Assembly (NCBI RefSeq): GCF_006352065.1
Contig: NZ_CP040915.1
Span: 682,001-746,000, forward strand
From: Georgenia yuyongxinii
Lineage (GTDB): Bacteria > Actinomycetota > Actinomycetes > Actinomycetales > Actinomycetaceae
Length of the DNA: 64,000 bases
Reading direction: 5' to 3'
This document shows, piece after piece, positions 44,755-52,535 of this stretch (its first letter is position 1; every line of letters starts with the position of its first letter). Below the pieces are notes generated by a model. It saw nothing but the letters and a program-made list of their open reading frames with translations. It was not told the origin of the DNA and did not search any database. A program made the translations under genes and the position numbers.

Positions 44755-44850
44755 TTGACGGCGCCTGCCAACGCCCTACCTCTGGAAATGGTCAAACTCT
44801 CCATGCGCTCCACTATGGCGGCCGCGCGTACCTGTTTCCGTCCCCCCTGA
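44755..44850 (+). pseudogene. 3' remnant of the small ORF shared with element 1
   Basis: 31 codons ending MAAARTCFRPP-stop align with the end of the 16234-16512 frame. Upstream the frame is lost through a deletion. Function unknown. Confidence 0.3.
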
Positions 44851-45378
44851 CCGCGTTCTCCCAGCGTCCCCCCGAGGGGAGACGCAGCAACAGTGCAGGT
44901 CGCAGAGCGTCCCCCACATCATGAAACGTATTGCGGCCGCGGTAAGGGATCTGCGCTGGGCTGCCCTCGGCCAAGCATTCGTAGGTGGTGACGGTCGAGA
45001 AGCTGAACACGAGCGACACGGTCGGACGGAGCGCGAAGCCGGACCGACTCGTGCGCGCGTTCCTCCAGAACCGTGCGCACGCGGCTAGGTTCACGTGAGC
45101 GTTCGAAAAGTTCGAGGTCGACGAGGACGTCGTCGGCCATGTGCACGGCCAACGCCTGTCCGCTTTGGCGCGCCACGCTGTGATCGGCACGCCGTGTGCT
45201 GGTGTGCTGCGCGCTTTGCGGCCGAGCCGCACGCGGGGAAGCTGATGGTCGCGCGGGCGGCGGTTGGCAATGCCGGTTGCACCACCGACTTGTCGGTCAT
45301 GGCCGCCACGCCCCCTCACAGGCGAAGTTCGCCCGGGCCGGCTCATCGTCGTTCAGTGCGCCGTCCGCTGTCGTCGTC
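44851..45378. other. Non-coding interval homologous to the oriT region of element 1
   Basis: It corresponds to 16513-17056 of element 1, with scattered substitutions and indels. The candidate oriT hairpin is at 45261-45284. No open frame is preserved between the two copies. Confidence 0.45.
45261..45284. other. Candidate oriT hairpin, element 2 copy
   Basis: GGT-TG-GCAA and TTGC-ACC keep the stem and bulge of 16932-16955 with a different loop (TGCCGG). Confidence 0.3.
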
Positions 45379-45782
45379 GCGAGCCCGACCTCATCGCCGG
45401 CCTCATCTCCGAAGCCCGCGGGCCGGTGCCCGACGACGTCCGCGCCGCGCTCGACGAACGACGCGACCTCATCGAAGCGCGCGCCCAGGCACTCGCCGAG
45501 TCCGCCGTCCGCCACCGTGCGCCCTGGGTCCTGCGGATCGGTGAGCCACCGCTTGACGGCACTGAACGGGCACGGTGGGTGCGGCAGTTGGCGGTCGTCG
45601 CCGCGTACCGCGACAGATACGGCGTCACCAGCCAGGACCCTCTCGGACCGGAAGCCGAGACCCTGGCTCAGCGACGCGATGCCGAGCGCGCTGCGGCGGC
45701 ATTGCGCGGCGCCCGAGCCATCGCAGACACGAACACACCGAGAGGCATGAGCCCGTTGAGTGCGGGTCGCAAGATCGGGTAG
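45379..45782 (+). pseudogene. C-terminal remnant of a MobF relaxase (element 2)
   Basis: From EPDLIAGLISEARGPVPDDVRAALDERRD to the stop it is homologous to the last 130 or so residues of the element 1 relaxase. The upstream DNA matches element 1 up to 17056 and then jumps to the equivalent of about 20,330. An internal deletion of about 3.3 kb has removed the catalytic and helicase parts. Confidence 0.8.
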
Positions 45783-45989
45783 CTGCTGACATACGTCGAT
45801 TCGGACCAGTGCCCGATTCGACCGCCTTCCACTTACCCTCCACTTTGACTTCTCTGGCGCGGTTGCGGCGGCTCGGCCGTGCGACGCGCAGCGATCGGTG
45901 CCGGAGAGTCACGGCTGTCGCGGTGTGCGTCGCACACTACGCGAGCGGTGAACGTCGCCTGCAGCGTTGAGTGGGCTCGACCCGCTCCT

Positions 45990-46178
45990 GTGCGTCCACG
46001 AGTCGCCGAGTACCTCGGAGTGCCCGTCCGGACGATCTACGACTGGCGCCAGAGCGGGCACGGCGCGCGGGGCATCCGGGTCGGCCGGCACCTGAAGTTC
46101 GCCGTCTCCGACGTGGCCGCGTGGATCGACGCGCAGCGCGAGGCCACGCAGGACGGCCGCGATCGCGCTAAGGGGTGA
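45990..46178 (+). CDS. Excisionase-like helix-turn-helix protein (element 3, possibly 5'-truncated)
   Basis: VAEYLGVPVRTIYDWRQSGHGARGIRVGRHLKFAVSDVAAWIDAQREAT is a typical MerR-like excisionase of about 62 residues, from a different subfamily than the other two. The usual few N-terminal residues are absent and the GTG has no clear ribosome site. It precedes a broken integrase by 6 bp. Confidence 0.65.
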   Translation: MRPRVAEYLGVPVRTIYDWRQSGHGARGIRVGRHLKFAVSDVAAWIDAQREATQDGRDRAKG

Positions 46179-46184
46179 TCTGAG

Positions 46185-46540
46185 GTGGCGCGGCCCCGTA
46201 CGCCGATCGCCACGTTCGGCGACATCGACTTCACCACCCTGGCGAACGGTCTGGTCCACGGCCCGGGGTGCCCTTCCGGGACCTTGACGGTCGGCTCCGC
46301 CGCGTCGAGGCCAGCGGCACGACCCGGAAGATGGCGGAGCACGCCTGAAGGAGGAGCTCGCCCGGTTGACGTCTGGCTCGAGGATCTCGATCCCGAGGGC
46401 AAGCTCGCGCCGAGCCACCAGAGCGCTCTACGAGCGGAACATGCGGCAACTGGTGCTGCCCGCCTTCCAGAACTACACGCTGCGGGAGATCAGCGTCCGT
46501 AAGGTCGAGAAGGTTCCTCAAGAGCATCGCCGTCCTGACC
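46185..46540 (+). pseudogene. Decayed tyrosine integrase fragment (element 3)
   Basis: Pieces of an integrase N-terminal half appear in three frames: MARPRTPIATFGDIDFTTL, then DLDGRLRRVEASGTTRKMAEHA, then WLEDLDPEGKLAPS, then RALYERNMRQLVLPAFQNYTLREISVRKVE, then FLKSIAVLT. At least three frameshifts are needed and the whole catalytic domain is missing after about 46,540. Confidence 0.8.
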
Positions 46541-46549
46541 GTTGTCCTT

Positions 46550-46870
46550 TCAGCAAAGTGGCCAAAGTGGGCATAGATGGAGCAGGACAAGCTCAACGGT
46601 GTCAGGCTGTACCACCGCTGCCGGCGGCTCTGCTTCTTCGTCGCGTGCCGTGTCGGCCTCGGCGCTTGGCGGGGCAATCGATTCGGCGAGGGTTTCGGCC
46701 AGTTCGCGGACGGCGATGACGAACCGTGCGGGTTCCTGTCGTTCTTCTGTGATGGTGTGGCCGACGTTTAGGAGGTCGTCCAACATGGTGATGGTTTCGG
46801 GGCCCAGGTCCGCGTCGCTTCGTGCCCTCAGCACAGCGGCAATGTGGCCCAGGGCCTGCTCAGGTGTCAT
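46550..46870 (-). CDS. Hypothetical acidic protein
   Basis: This 106-residue protein begins MTPEQALGHIAAVLRARSDADLGPETITMLDDLLNVGHTI and is helical and acidic with no recognised domain. ATG 46870 has GGGAG 8 bases upstream. It runs antisense to, and just past, the broken integrase, so it may be cargo of a lost element. The Cys/Leu-rich ending (LHLCPLWPLC) may be an artefact of a shifted stop. Confidence 0.4.
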   Translation of the reverse strand: MTPEQALGHIAAVLRARSDADLGPETITMLDDLLNVGHTITEERQEPARFVIAVRELAETLAESIAPPSAEADTARDEEAEPPAAVVQPDTVELVLLHLCPLWPLC

Positions 46871-47169
46871 GAGAAGTCTCCCTGCCTTCGGTTTCCATTG
46901 CGGTGTCGGCGGCGACAAGGTGATCGCCTGGTGATTACTCGTCCGGGCATGAAGTCCGCGGTGGCGACGGTGGCGACGGTGGCGTAGCGGAGCAGGGCCG
47001 CCTGGCCTTGTACTACACCGATCCCGGCCCCACGGCAGTCGTCCCGGTCCGACATGCTGGAGCGCTTCAGGCTCACCGCCAACGTTGTCGACGTGGTCGC
47101 CCCCCGGAGCGTGACCGACGTGCGCCCGCGAAGCGCGCTAGCGCGCTGCGGCTTGCTCGTGCCTCTCGG
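46871..47169. other. Right margin of the integration hotspot, no gene seen
   Basis: About 300 bp with three tandem GGTGGCGAC units near 46,960. No further copy of the tRNA-Ala core is found here, so the far att site of elements 2 and 3 is gone or outside recognisable sequence. Confidence 0.45.
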
Positions 47170-47177
47170 CTTAGATC

Positions 47178-49802
47178 TCACCGCGGTGCTCCAGACCTCG
47201 GAGAGCCAGCCAGCCGAGGGGTACGGGTGCCCAGAAGGTCAGCTAGCCGGAAAAGCAGGGTGGTGGACAGGGCGGTGCCGTAGGGCATGCCGGCCACGGT
47301 TAGGCCACCCGTGAGTGCGAGCTCGATGGGGCCGATCCCGCCGGGGGAGGGGATGAGCGACCCGGCGGCGCTCGCGCCGAGATAGGTGATGGCGAGGGTC
47401 ACCAGCGGCAGCGTGTCCCCGAACGCGGCGAGTGATGCGCCGAAGGCGGCGATATATCCGGCGCTCAGCAGCAGCCCACCGAGCGCTCCCAGAGCGACGC
47501 GGCTCGGGTGGCCGGTGAGCCACGAGAGCCGCGGCCCGAGCTGCGCCAGCGTGGGCCGGACCTTGGCCAGCGCCCACCGGCGGACCGGGGGCAGGGCGAG
47601 GGCGGCCATCAGTGCCATGGCCGCGCCGAGCACGACGATGACTAGCACCGGCGACGGCGCGGTCAGGGTTCCCACGGAGCCGGTGAGGAGCGCGGTGCTG
47701 ACGAGCAGCAGCATGGTCATTAGGAACTGCATGAGCTGCGTTAGCCCGACCGTGGCAATTGCGACGGGCAGAGCGACTTGCCGGCGTTGGAGGAATCGAA
47801 GGTTCAGGCCCGCGGGTCCCACACCCGCTGGGACCACGAGAGCCAGCAGCGAGGCGGCGAGCTGGACCAGCGTGGTGCGCACCAGGCCCAGGCGCTCGGG
47901 GGAGAAGGCGACGAGGCCGAGGCTCGAGCCGAGGTAGGTGACCATTCCGAGCAGGAAGGCCGCGACCATCCAGCCGGGCCGGGCGCCGGAAATGGCGGAG
48001 GCAACGTCCTCGGAGCCGAGGCTGCCCATGAGCACCCAGGCCGCGACGCCGCCGACCACGACGAGCACGACTGTGCGTGGGCTGAACCGGTTGATGCGCG
48101 CCGGTTCGGTGGACGCGGTTGGGACCAGTTGCGCGGGGTTCCGGCGCAGGTCCTCCAGCAAGTGGCGACGAGGCCGGAGGGCAACCCTGGTGCTCGCGGG
48201 GAGCGCGACGGGCTGGACGAGCGGCGCCACAGCGGCGAGGTTCGCCCGGCCCAGGGAGCGGGTGGCGGAGGCGATAGCGCGGTCGGGGCCGGCGTGCACG
48301 GCGAGGAGGACGAGGGCCTGGGCGAGGTCGATGCGTTGCGCGAGTTCGGAAGCCAGGGTGTCGCCGTGGTCCCAGTGCGCGAGCCGCACGCGGCGGCCGG
48401 CGTCGACCAGGACCGACCGGGCGTCGAGGTCGTTGTGGCTCAGGCCGCGCCCGTGGGCCGCCCGCAGCTGCTGCCACACGTCGTCCAGCACGGTGTCGTC
48501 GAGCTCCTCGGCCGGCAGGTCGGCGAGGGGGCGCAGGCCAGGTATGTGCGCCGTGATCATGATGACCGAGTTGCGCGCTGCGGCGACGCCCACGAGCGGC
48601 GGTGTGCGCACCCCGGCGTGCTGTGCCCAGAGGATCATGAGGATGGTGTGGCCGGCATTCTCGCGCAGGTTCGATCCGCCGCGGCGGCGGAGTCCGCGGA
48701 TGCGCAGCGTGTCCCAGAGCCCGCCGAGGTAGTCCAGGACCTGCCGGTCCCCATCGAGCACGGATATGTCGTAGCGCCGCTCCTCGGTGTCCCACGCGGC
48801 GTAGTGGCGGGCCCCGTCGCGGGCCCCGTCCTGGTCGGCGGCATCGGCCATCCCCGCGCGAGCTGCCACGGCGTCGGTGATCTCGTCCACGGTGATGCTG
48901 TCGCCCGGCGGACTCGTGCCCGCGCCGACGTCCTCGGGGATCGGCCGCGCCAAGCCGAACGGGCGGGGCTCGGGGTACCCGACCGGGGCCGAGGTCCGGA
49001 CCCTCCACGCGACGGCGCGCACGCCGTCGGCGGGGACGTCCCGACGGAGGATCCGCACGGGGTCCAGGCCCGCCCGGCGGACGGCGCGCACCAGCGCCGG
49101 GCCGGATGCCCGGTCGGAGCCTGCGCCCAGGAGGTAGCGCAGCAACAGGCCGACGGCGTGCCCGAGCAGCACGAAGACCGCCGCGCCGGCCATCGTCTGC
49201 CTGCCCTGGATCACGGACACGCCGAGGACCACCCACAGCAGCGTCCAGGGCACCGCCCGGTGGCGCATGTCGCTGGCTGCCACGGTCAGCAACGCGGTCA
49301 ACCCGGCTACGTAGGGGCTGGCTCCCACCAGCTCACTGCCTGCCGGGGCAGCCGGATCGAGGACGCCTTCGACGACGGTGAGGTGTCCGCCCAGCCGCAG
49401 GAGGACCACGGCCGCCAGCACGGAGGCGGCCGCGGCGAGAACCATCCCGGCTGCGGTGCGGAGGGCACGCCGGGAGACGGCGGCCACGAGGACGGCGGCC
49501 GGGACGAGGTACGCCGCGACACCCTCGAGGGCGGTCAGTGGGGCCAGGAGGAGGGAACGGACCACGGCCAGCGCCGTCGCGACATCTCCGCTCACCGCAC
49601 GGGTGGTGCGGGGCGCATAGACGGCGAGCACCAGCACCGCGGCGATCCCCGCAAGGCTGAGTGTCAGGCCGACGAGGTCGCCCGGGCGGCGCAGCGGCAC
49701 GGCTGGGACGTCGACCAGGAGGATGTCATGTGTCGGCGGGACCGGGGGCTCGGGCGGCCGGCGGTCCGTGCCGACGGCCGCGTCCGGAGTCATCAGGGTC
49801 AT
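47178..49802 (-). CDS. Membrane protein fusing a kinase-like domain to a lysyl-PG-synthase-type flippase domain (C-terminus frameshifted)
   Basis: 874 residues. An N-terminal block of helices (about 40-260) is followed by a kinase-like core (about 340-560) with the catalytic loop GRGLSHNDLDARSVLVD and a WDHGD metal-site equivalent. The C-terminal multi-helix UPF0104/LPG_synthase_TM domain ends in GASAAGSLIPSPGGIGPIELALTGGL. It probably moves or modifies a lipid. The last 23 residues look wrong. One extra base at about 47,241-47,246 shifts the frame, and the other frame reads LTFWAPVPLGWLALRGLEHRGEI to a stop at 47170, the normal family ending. It starts overlapping the PCuAC-like gene stop. 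Confidence 0.8.
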   Translation of the reverse strand: MTLMTPDAAVGTDRRPPEPPVPPTHDILLVDVPAVPLRRPGDLVGLTLSLAGIAAVLVLAVYAPRTTRAVSGDVATALAVVRSLLLAPLTALEGVAAYLVPAAVLVAAVSRRALRTAAGMVLAAAASVLAAVVLLRLGGHLTVVEGVLDPAAPAGSELVGASPYVAGLTALLTVAASDMRHRAVPWTLLWVVLGVSVIQGRQTMAGAAVFVLLGHAVGLLLRYLLGAGSDRASGPALVRAVRRAGLDPVRILRRDVPADGVRAVAWRVRTSAPVGYPEPRPFGLARPIPEDVGAGTSPPGDSITVDEITDAVAARAGMADAADQDGARDGARHYAAWDTEERRYDISVLDGDRQVLDYLGGLWDTLRIRGLRRRGGSNLRENAGHTILMILWAQHAGVRTPPLVGVAAARNSVIMITAHIPGLRPLADLPAEELDDTVLDDVWQQLRAAHGRGLSHNDLDARSVLVDAGRRVRLAHWDHGDTLASELAQRIDLAQALVLLAVHAGPDRAIASATRSLGRANLAAVAPLVQPVALPASTRVALRPRRHLLEDLRRNPAQLVPTASTEPARINRFSPRTVVLVVVGGVAAWVLMGSLGSEDVASAISGARPGWMVAAFLLGMVTYLGSSLGLVAFSPERLGLVRTTLVQLAASLLALVVPAGVGPAGLNLRFLQRRQVALPVAIATVGLTQLMQFLMTMLLLVSTALLTGSVGTLTAPSPVLVIVVLGAAMALMAALALPPVRRWALAKVRPTLAQLGPRLSWLTGHPSRVALGALGGLLLSAGYIAAFGASLAAFGDTLPLVTLAITYLGASAAGSLIPSPGGIGPIELALTGGLTVAGMPYGTALSTTLLFRLADLLGTRTPRLAGSPRSGAPR

Positions 49803-50440
49803 CCCGCGCCGCCTGCGGTGGCGGCGTCGCTGGGACCCGCTGCGGAGACCAGGACTGGGACCGAGACGTGCACGTCGCCGCGGTGGGCGAAGGTGAGCGT
49901 GACGGGGACGACGGTCCCAGCCCGCAAGGCCGGATCAGCGACGGTGACCCGCGCGTCCCCGGCGGCCAGGCCGACGGGCGTGGGCCGCTCCGTCGTGACG
50001 GTGACGGCGCCTGGAGTGCCCGCTCCGGCGGTGACCGTCGCCTGGCGGCCGTCGATCTTCGCGCCGACGAGCCGGTCCTCGGAGCCGTGGGTAATCACCA
50101 GGGCGCCGGCGAGTTCCCACGACGCCGGCGCCGGAGTACCGCTGGCTGCGGCCGTGGGCACGATGTACAGGTCGAGCATCTGAAGCCCGTGCGCCTGCCG
50201 CTGCACGCCGACGGCGACGACCTGGTGCAGGCCGACGAGGGACTCGGCGCCGTTGTGGAACCATGACAGCCCGACGGCGAAGACGACGCCGGCGAAGGCG
50301 GCCATCACCACGGCCGGCCATTTCTGGCGGGGCACCGGCGGGTGCTGGGCTCGCGTGGCCCCGCGGCCGAGTCGGCGGGGCGGCCGTGTGGCACGGTCCG
50401 GGACGTCGGGGCGGGCAGCGGTCAGGTCGTGCTGGTTCAT
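49799..50440 (-). CDS. Membrane-anchored PCu(A)C-like protein lacking copper ligands
   Basis: 213 residues: a cytoplasmic basic N-terminus, one helix (about 42-60), and an exported beta domain. LDLYIVPTAA, LVITHGSEDRLVGAKI and LRAGTVVPVTLTFAHRGDVHVSVPVLV follow the PCu(A)C copper-chaperone fold. The expected His/Met ligand segment before that last strand reads GDARVTVADP, without His or Met. Copper delivery is therefore doubtful; it may be a structural paralogue. It is in an operon with the kinase/flippase fusion. Confidence 0.6.
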   Translation of the reverse strand: MNQHDLTAARPDVPDRATRPPRRLGRGATRAQHPPVPRQKWPAVVMAAFAGVVFAVGLSWFHNGAESLVGLHQVVAVGVQRQAHGLQMLDLYIVPTAAASGTPAPASWELAGALVITHGSEDRLVGAKIDGRQATVTAGAGTPGAVTVTTERPTPVGLAAGDARVTVADPALRAGTVVPVTLTFAHRGDVHVSVPVLVSAAGPSDAATAGGAG

Positions 50441-50554
50441 CGCAAACCTCCGGAAGGTGATCCTTGTGCGGATGCTGCTGCGTCCGGCGATCGGCAGGTC
50501 GCCCGCCGCTGCTGTATGGACGTCCGGCGCTCTCGGTCACGACCTGGACGTCGG

Positions 50555-52531
50555 CTAGGGGCTCGCGTGGCGGGCCGCAAGTAGCAGCAGCGAGTCGCGG
50601 TCCCCGGTGTCGGGGCGGTGCGCGCGGTCGGTGGCCGAGCGCAGCTGATAAGGCACCGAGGTGACCACCACGCCGGGCTGGAACAGCAAGCGGCTCTTGA
50701 TCCGCAGCGAGCTGTGGTTGTGCAGGGGCTGTTCCCACCACCGGCCGGCGACGCGCTGCGCGATCACGACGGTGATCACATCGCGGGGGCTGGTGCGGGG
50801 GTACGTCCTGACGTAGTCGACGACCGGTCGGGTGATCTCGCGGTAGGGGGAGTACAGGACGACCAGCGGGACGTCGACGTCGAGGTGATGGTCCGCCCAG
50901 GCTCGTTTGAGCTCTTCGGTCTCGTCCTGCTCGACCTCGACGGTGAGCGCCTCGAGGCTGGCTGGGTGGATCGCCCTGGCATAGGCCACCGCCTGGGCGG
51001 TCGGCAGGTTCAGCCCGGACACCAGCACGATGGCGTGGTTCCTCGCCGGGAGCGTGGGCTCCTCGTGCAGCGCGGTCTCCTCGCGCACCTTCTCGTAGTA
51101 CCGGCTGATGTGGCGCATGAGCAGGAACAGTGCGGGCATGGCGACGCACACGATCCAGGCGCCGTGGCTGAACTTGGTCACCACGACGATGACCAGGACC
51201 AGGCCCGTGGTGACGGCGCCGAGGGCGTTGATCACCTGGCCCCGCCGGATGCGCTGGCGTTGCCGGTCGGTGGCGCGCGCCCGGTCCCGTTGCCAGCGTC
51301 GGACCATCCCGGCCTGAGCCAGGGTGAAGGACACGAAGACGCCGACAATGTAGAGCTGGATGAGCCGGGAGATGTCGGCGTCGAAGACGACGACCAGGAG
51401 ACCGGCGGCCAGCGCCAGGACGATGATGCCGTTGCTGAAGACCAGCCGGTCCCTGCGGTGGTGCAGCTGGCGCGGCAGGTAGCCGTCGCGGGCGAGGAGA
51501 GAGGTCAGGACGGGGAACCCGTTGAAGGCGGTGTTGGCGGCGAGCACGAGGATGCCGGCCGTGGCCGCTTGGATGAATGCGAAGAGCGGCCCCGGGCCGA
51601 ACACGGCGTCGGCGATCTGGGCGAGAGCGGTGGGCTCCACGTAGCCGGCGGGCGCGCCCAGGAGCCGTCCCGGTTCGTCGACCATCTGCACATGGGTGAG
51701 CAGGGCCAGCAGGGTGATGCCGCCGAACATGGTGGCCGAGAGGACGCCCATCACGGCGAGGGTGGTGGCAGCGTTGCGCGACTTGGGCGGCCGGAAGGCG
51801 GGGATGCCGTTGCTGACCGCCTCGACGCCGGTCAGGGCGGTGCATCCGGAGGCGAACGCGCGCAGCACGAGCACCACGAGGAGCAGACCTGGGAGGTGAG
51901 GCGCCGGCTGTACGTGGAAGTCGGCGCTGACGGCGTGCAGGTGCTGCCCGGTCATCACCCGCCAGGCCGCGACAGCAAACATCAAGAAGATGCCGGCGAT
52001 GAACGCGTAGGTAGGAGCGGCGAAGCCGCGACCGGACTCCTTCAGCCCGCGGAGGTTGACCAGCATCAACAACAGCACGAACCCGAGCGAGAGGGCGACC
52101 GCGTGGCGGTTGAGTGCTGGGGCGTACGAGGTGATCGCGTCCACGCCGGCCACCATCGACACCGCCACGGTCAGCACGTAGTCGACCAGGAGCGCGGCGG
52201 CGGCGACCAGGCTGGCGCGCTCGCCGAGGGTGTCGCGGCTGACGATGTACGCCCCGCCCCCGCTTGGATAGGCGAAGCAGATCTGCCGGTACGAAGCGAC
52301 GACGATGCCCAGGAGCACCAGGATCGCCAGGCCCACACCCCGGGTTAGGTGCAGCAGCATCGATCCGCCAAGCGCCAGCACGAGCAGGATCTCCTGGGTC
52401 GCGTACGCCACCGAGGAGATCGGGTCGCTGCAGAAGACGGGCAGCGCCAGCCTCTTGGGGAGCAGCTGCTGACCGAGGTTTTCGGTCCGCAGCGGCTGAC
52501 CTACCAGCAGCCGTTTGGCCTCATTGGTCAT
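50555..52531 (-). CDS. kimA: KimA-type potassium transporter (APC superfamily)
   Basis: This 658-residue protein has about 12 membrane helices and a cytosolic C-terminal domain of about 150 residues. The N-terminal RLLVGQPLRTENLGQQLL, DPISSVAYATQEILLVLA, SYRQICFAYPSGGGAYIVSRDTLGE and LLVDYVLTVAVSMVAGVDAITS match KimA/YdaO of Bacillus, a proton-coupled high-affinity K+ importer inhibited by c-di-AMP. ATG 52531 has GAGG 9 bases upstream; a longer frame to 52567 is unlikely. TGAGA repeat site A ends 23 bp upstream. It follows the GH15 gene by 4 bp. Confidence 0.85.
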   Translation of the reverse strand: MTNEAKRLLVGQPLRTENLGQQLLPKRLALPVFCSDPISSVAYATQEILLVLALGGSMLLHLTRGVGLAILVLLGIVVASYRQICFAYPSGGGAYIVSRDTLGERASLVAAAALLVDYVLTVAVSMVAGVDAITSYAPALNRHAVALSLGFVLLLMLVNLRGLKESGRGFAAPTYAFIAGIFLMFAVAAWRVMTGQHLHAVSADFHVQPAPHLPGLLLVVLVLRAFASGCTALTGVEAVSNGIPAFRPPKSRNAATTLAVMGVLSATMFGGITLLALLTHVQMVDEPGRLLGAPAGYVEPTALAQIADAVFGPGPLFAFIQAATAGILVLAANTAFNGFPVLTSLLARDGYLPRQLHHRRDRLVFSNGIIVLALAAGLLVVVFDADISRLIQLYIVGVFVSFTLAQAGMVRRWQRDRARATDRQRQRIRRGQVINALGAVTTGLVLVIVVVTKFSHGAWIVCVAMPALFLLMRHISRYYEKVREETALHEEPTLPARNHAIVLVSGLNLPTAQAVAYARAIHPASLEALTVEVEQDETEELKRAWADHHLDVDVPLVVLYSPYREITRPVVDYVRTYPRTSPRDVITVVIAQRVAGRWWEQPLHNHSSLRIKSRLLFQPGVVVTSVPYQLRSATDRAHRPDTGDRDSLLLLAARHASP

Positions 52532-52535
52532 GTGA

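Noticed and set aside
45264-45782. Intact 172-residue protein
   Set aside because: The first 38 codons translate the non-coding oriT-side sequence. Only the relaxase tail is homologous to a real protein.
14218-47170. Prophage
   Set aside because: No capsid, terminase, portal, lysis or phage replication genes are present. A MobF relaxase and catabolic cargo indicate a mobilizable element.
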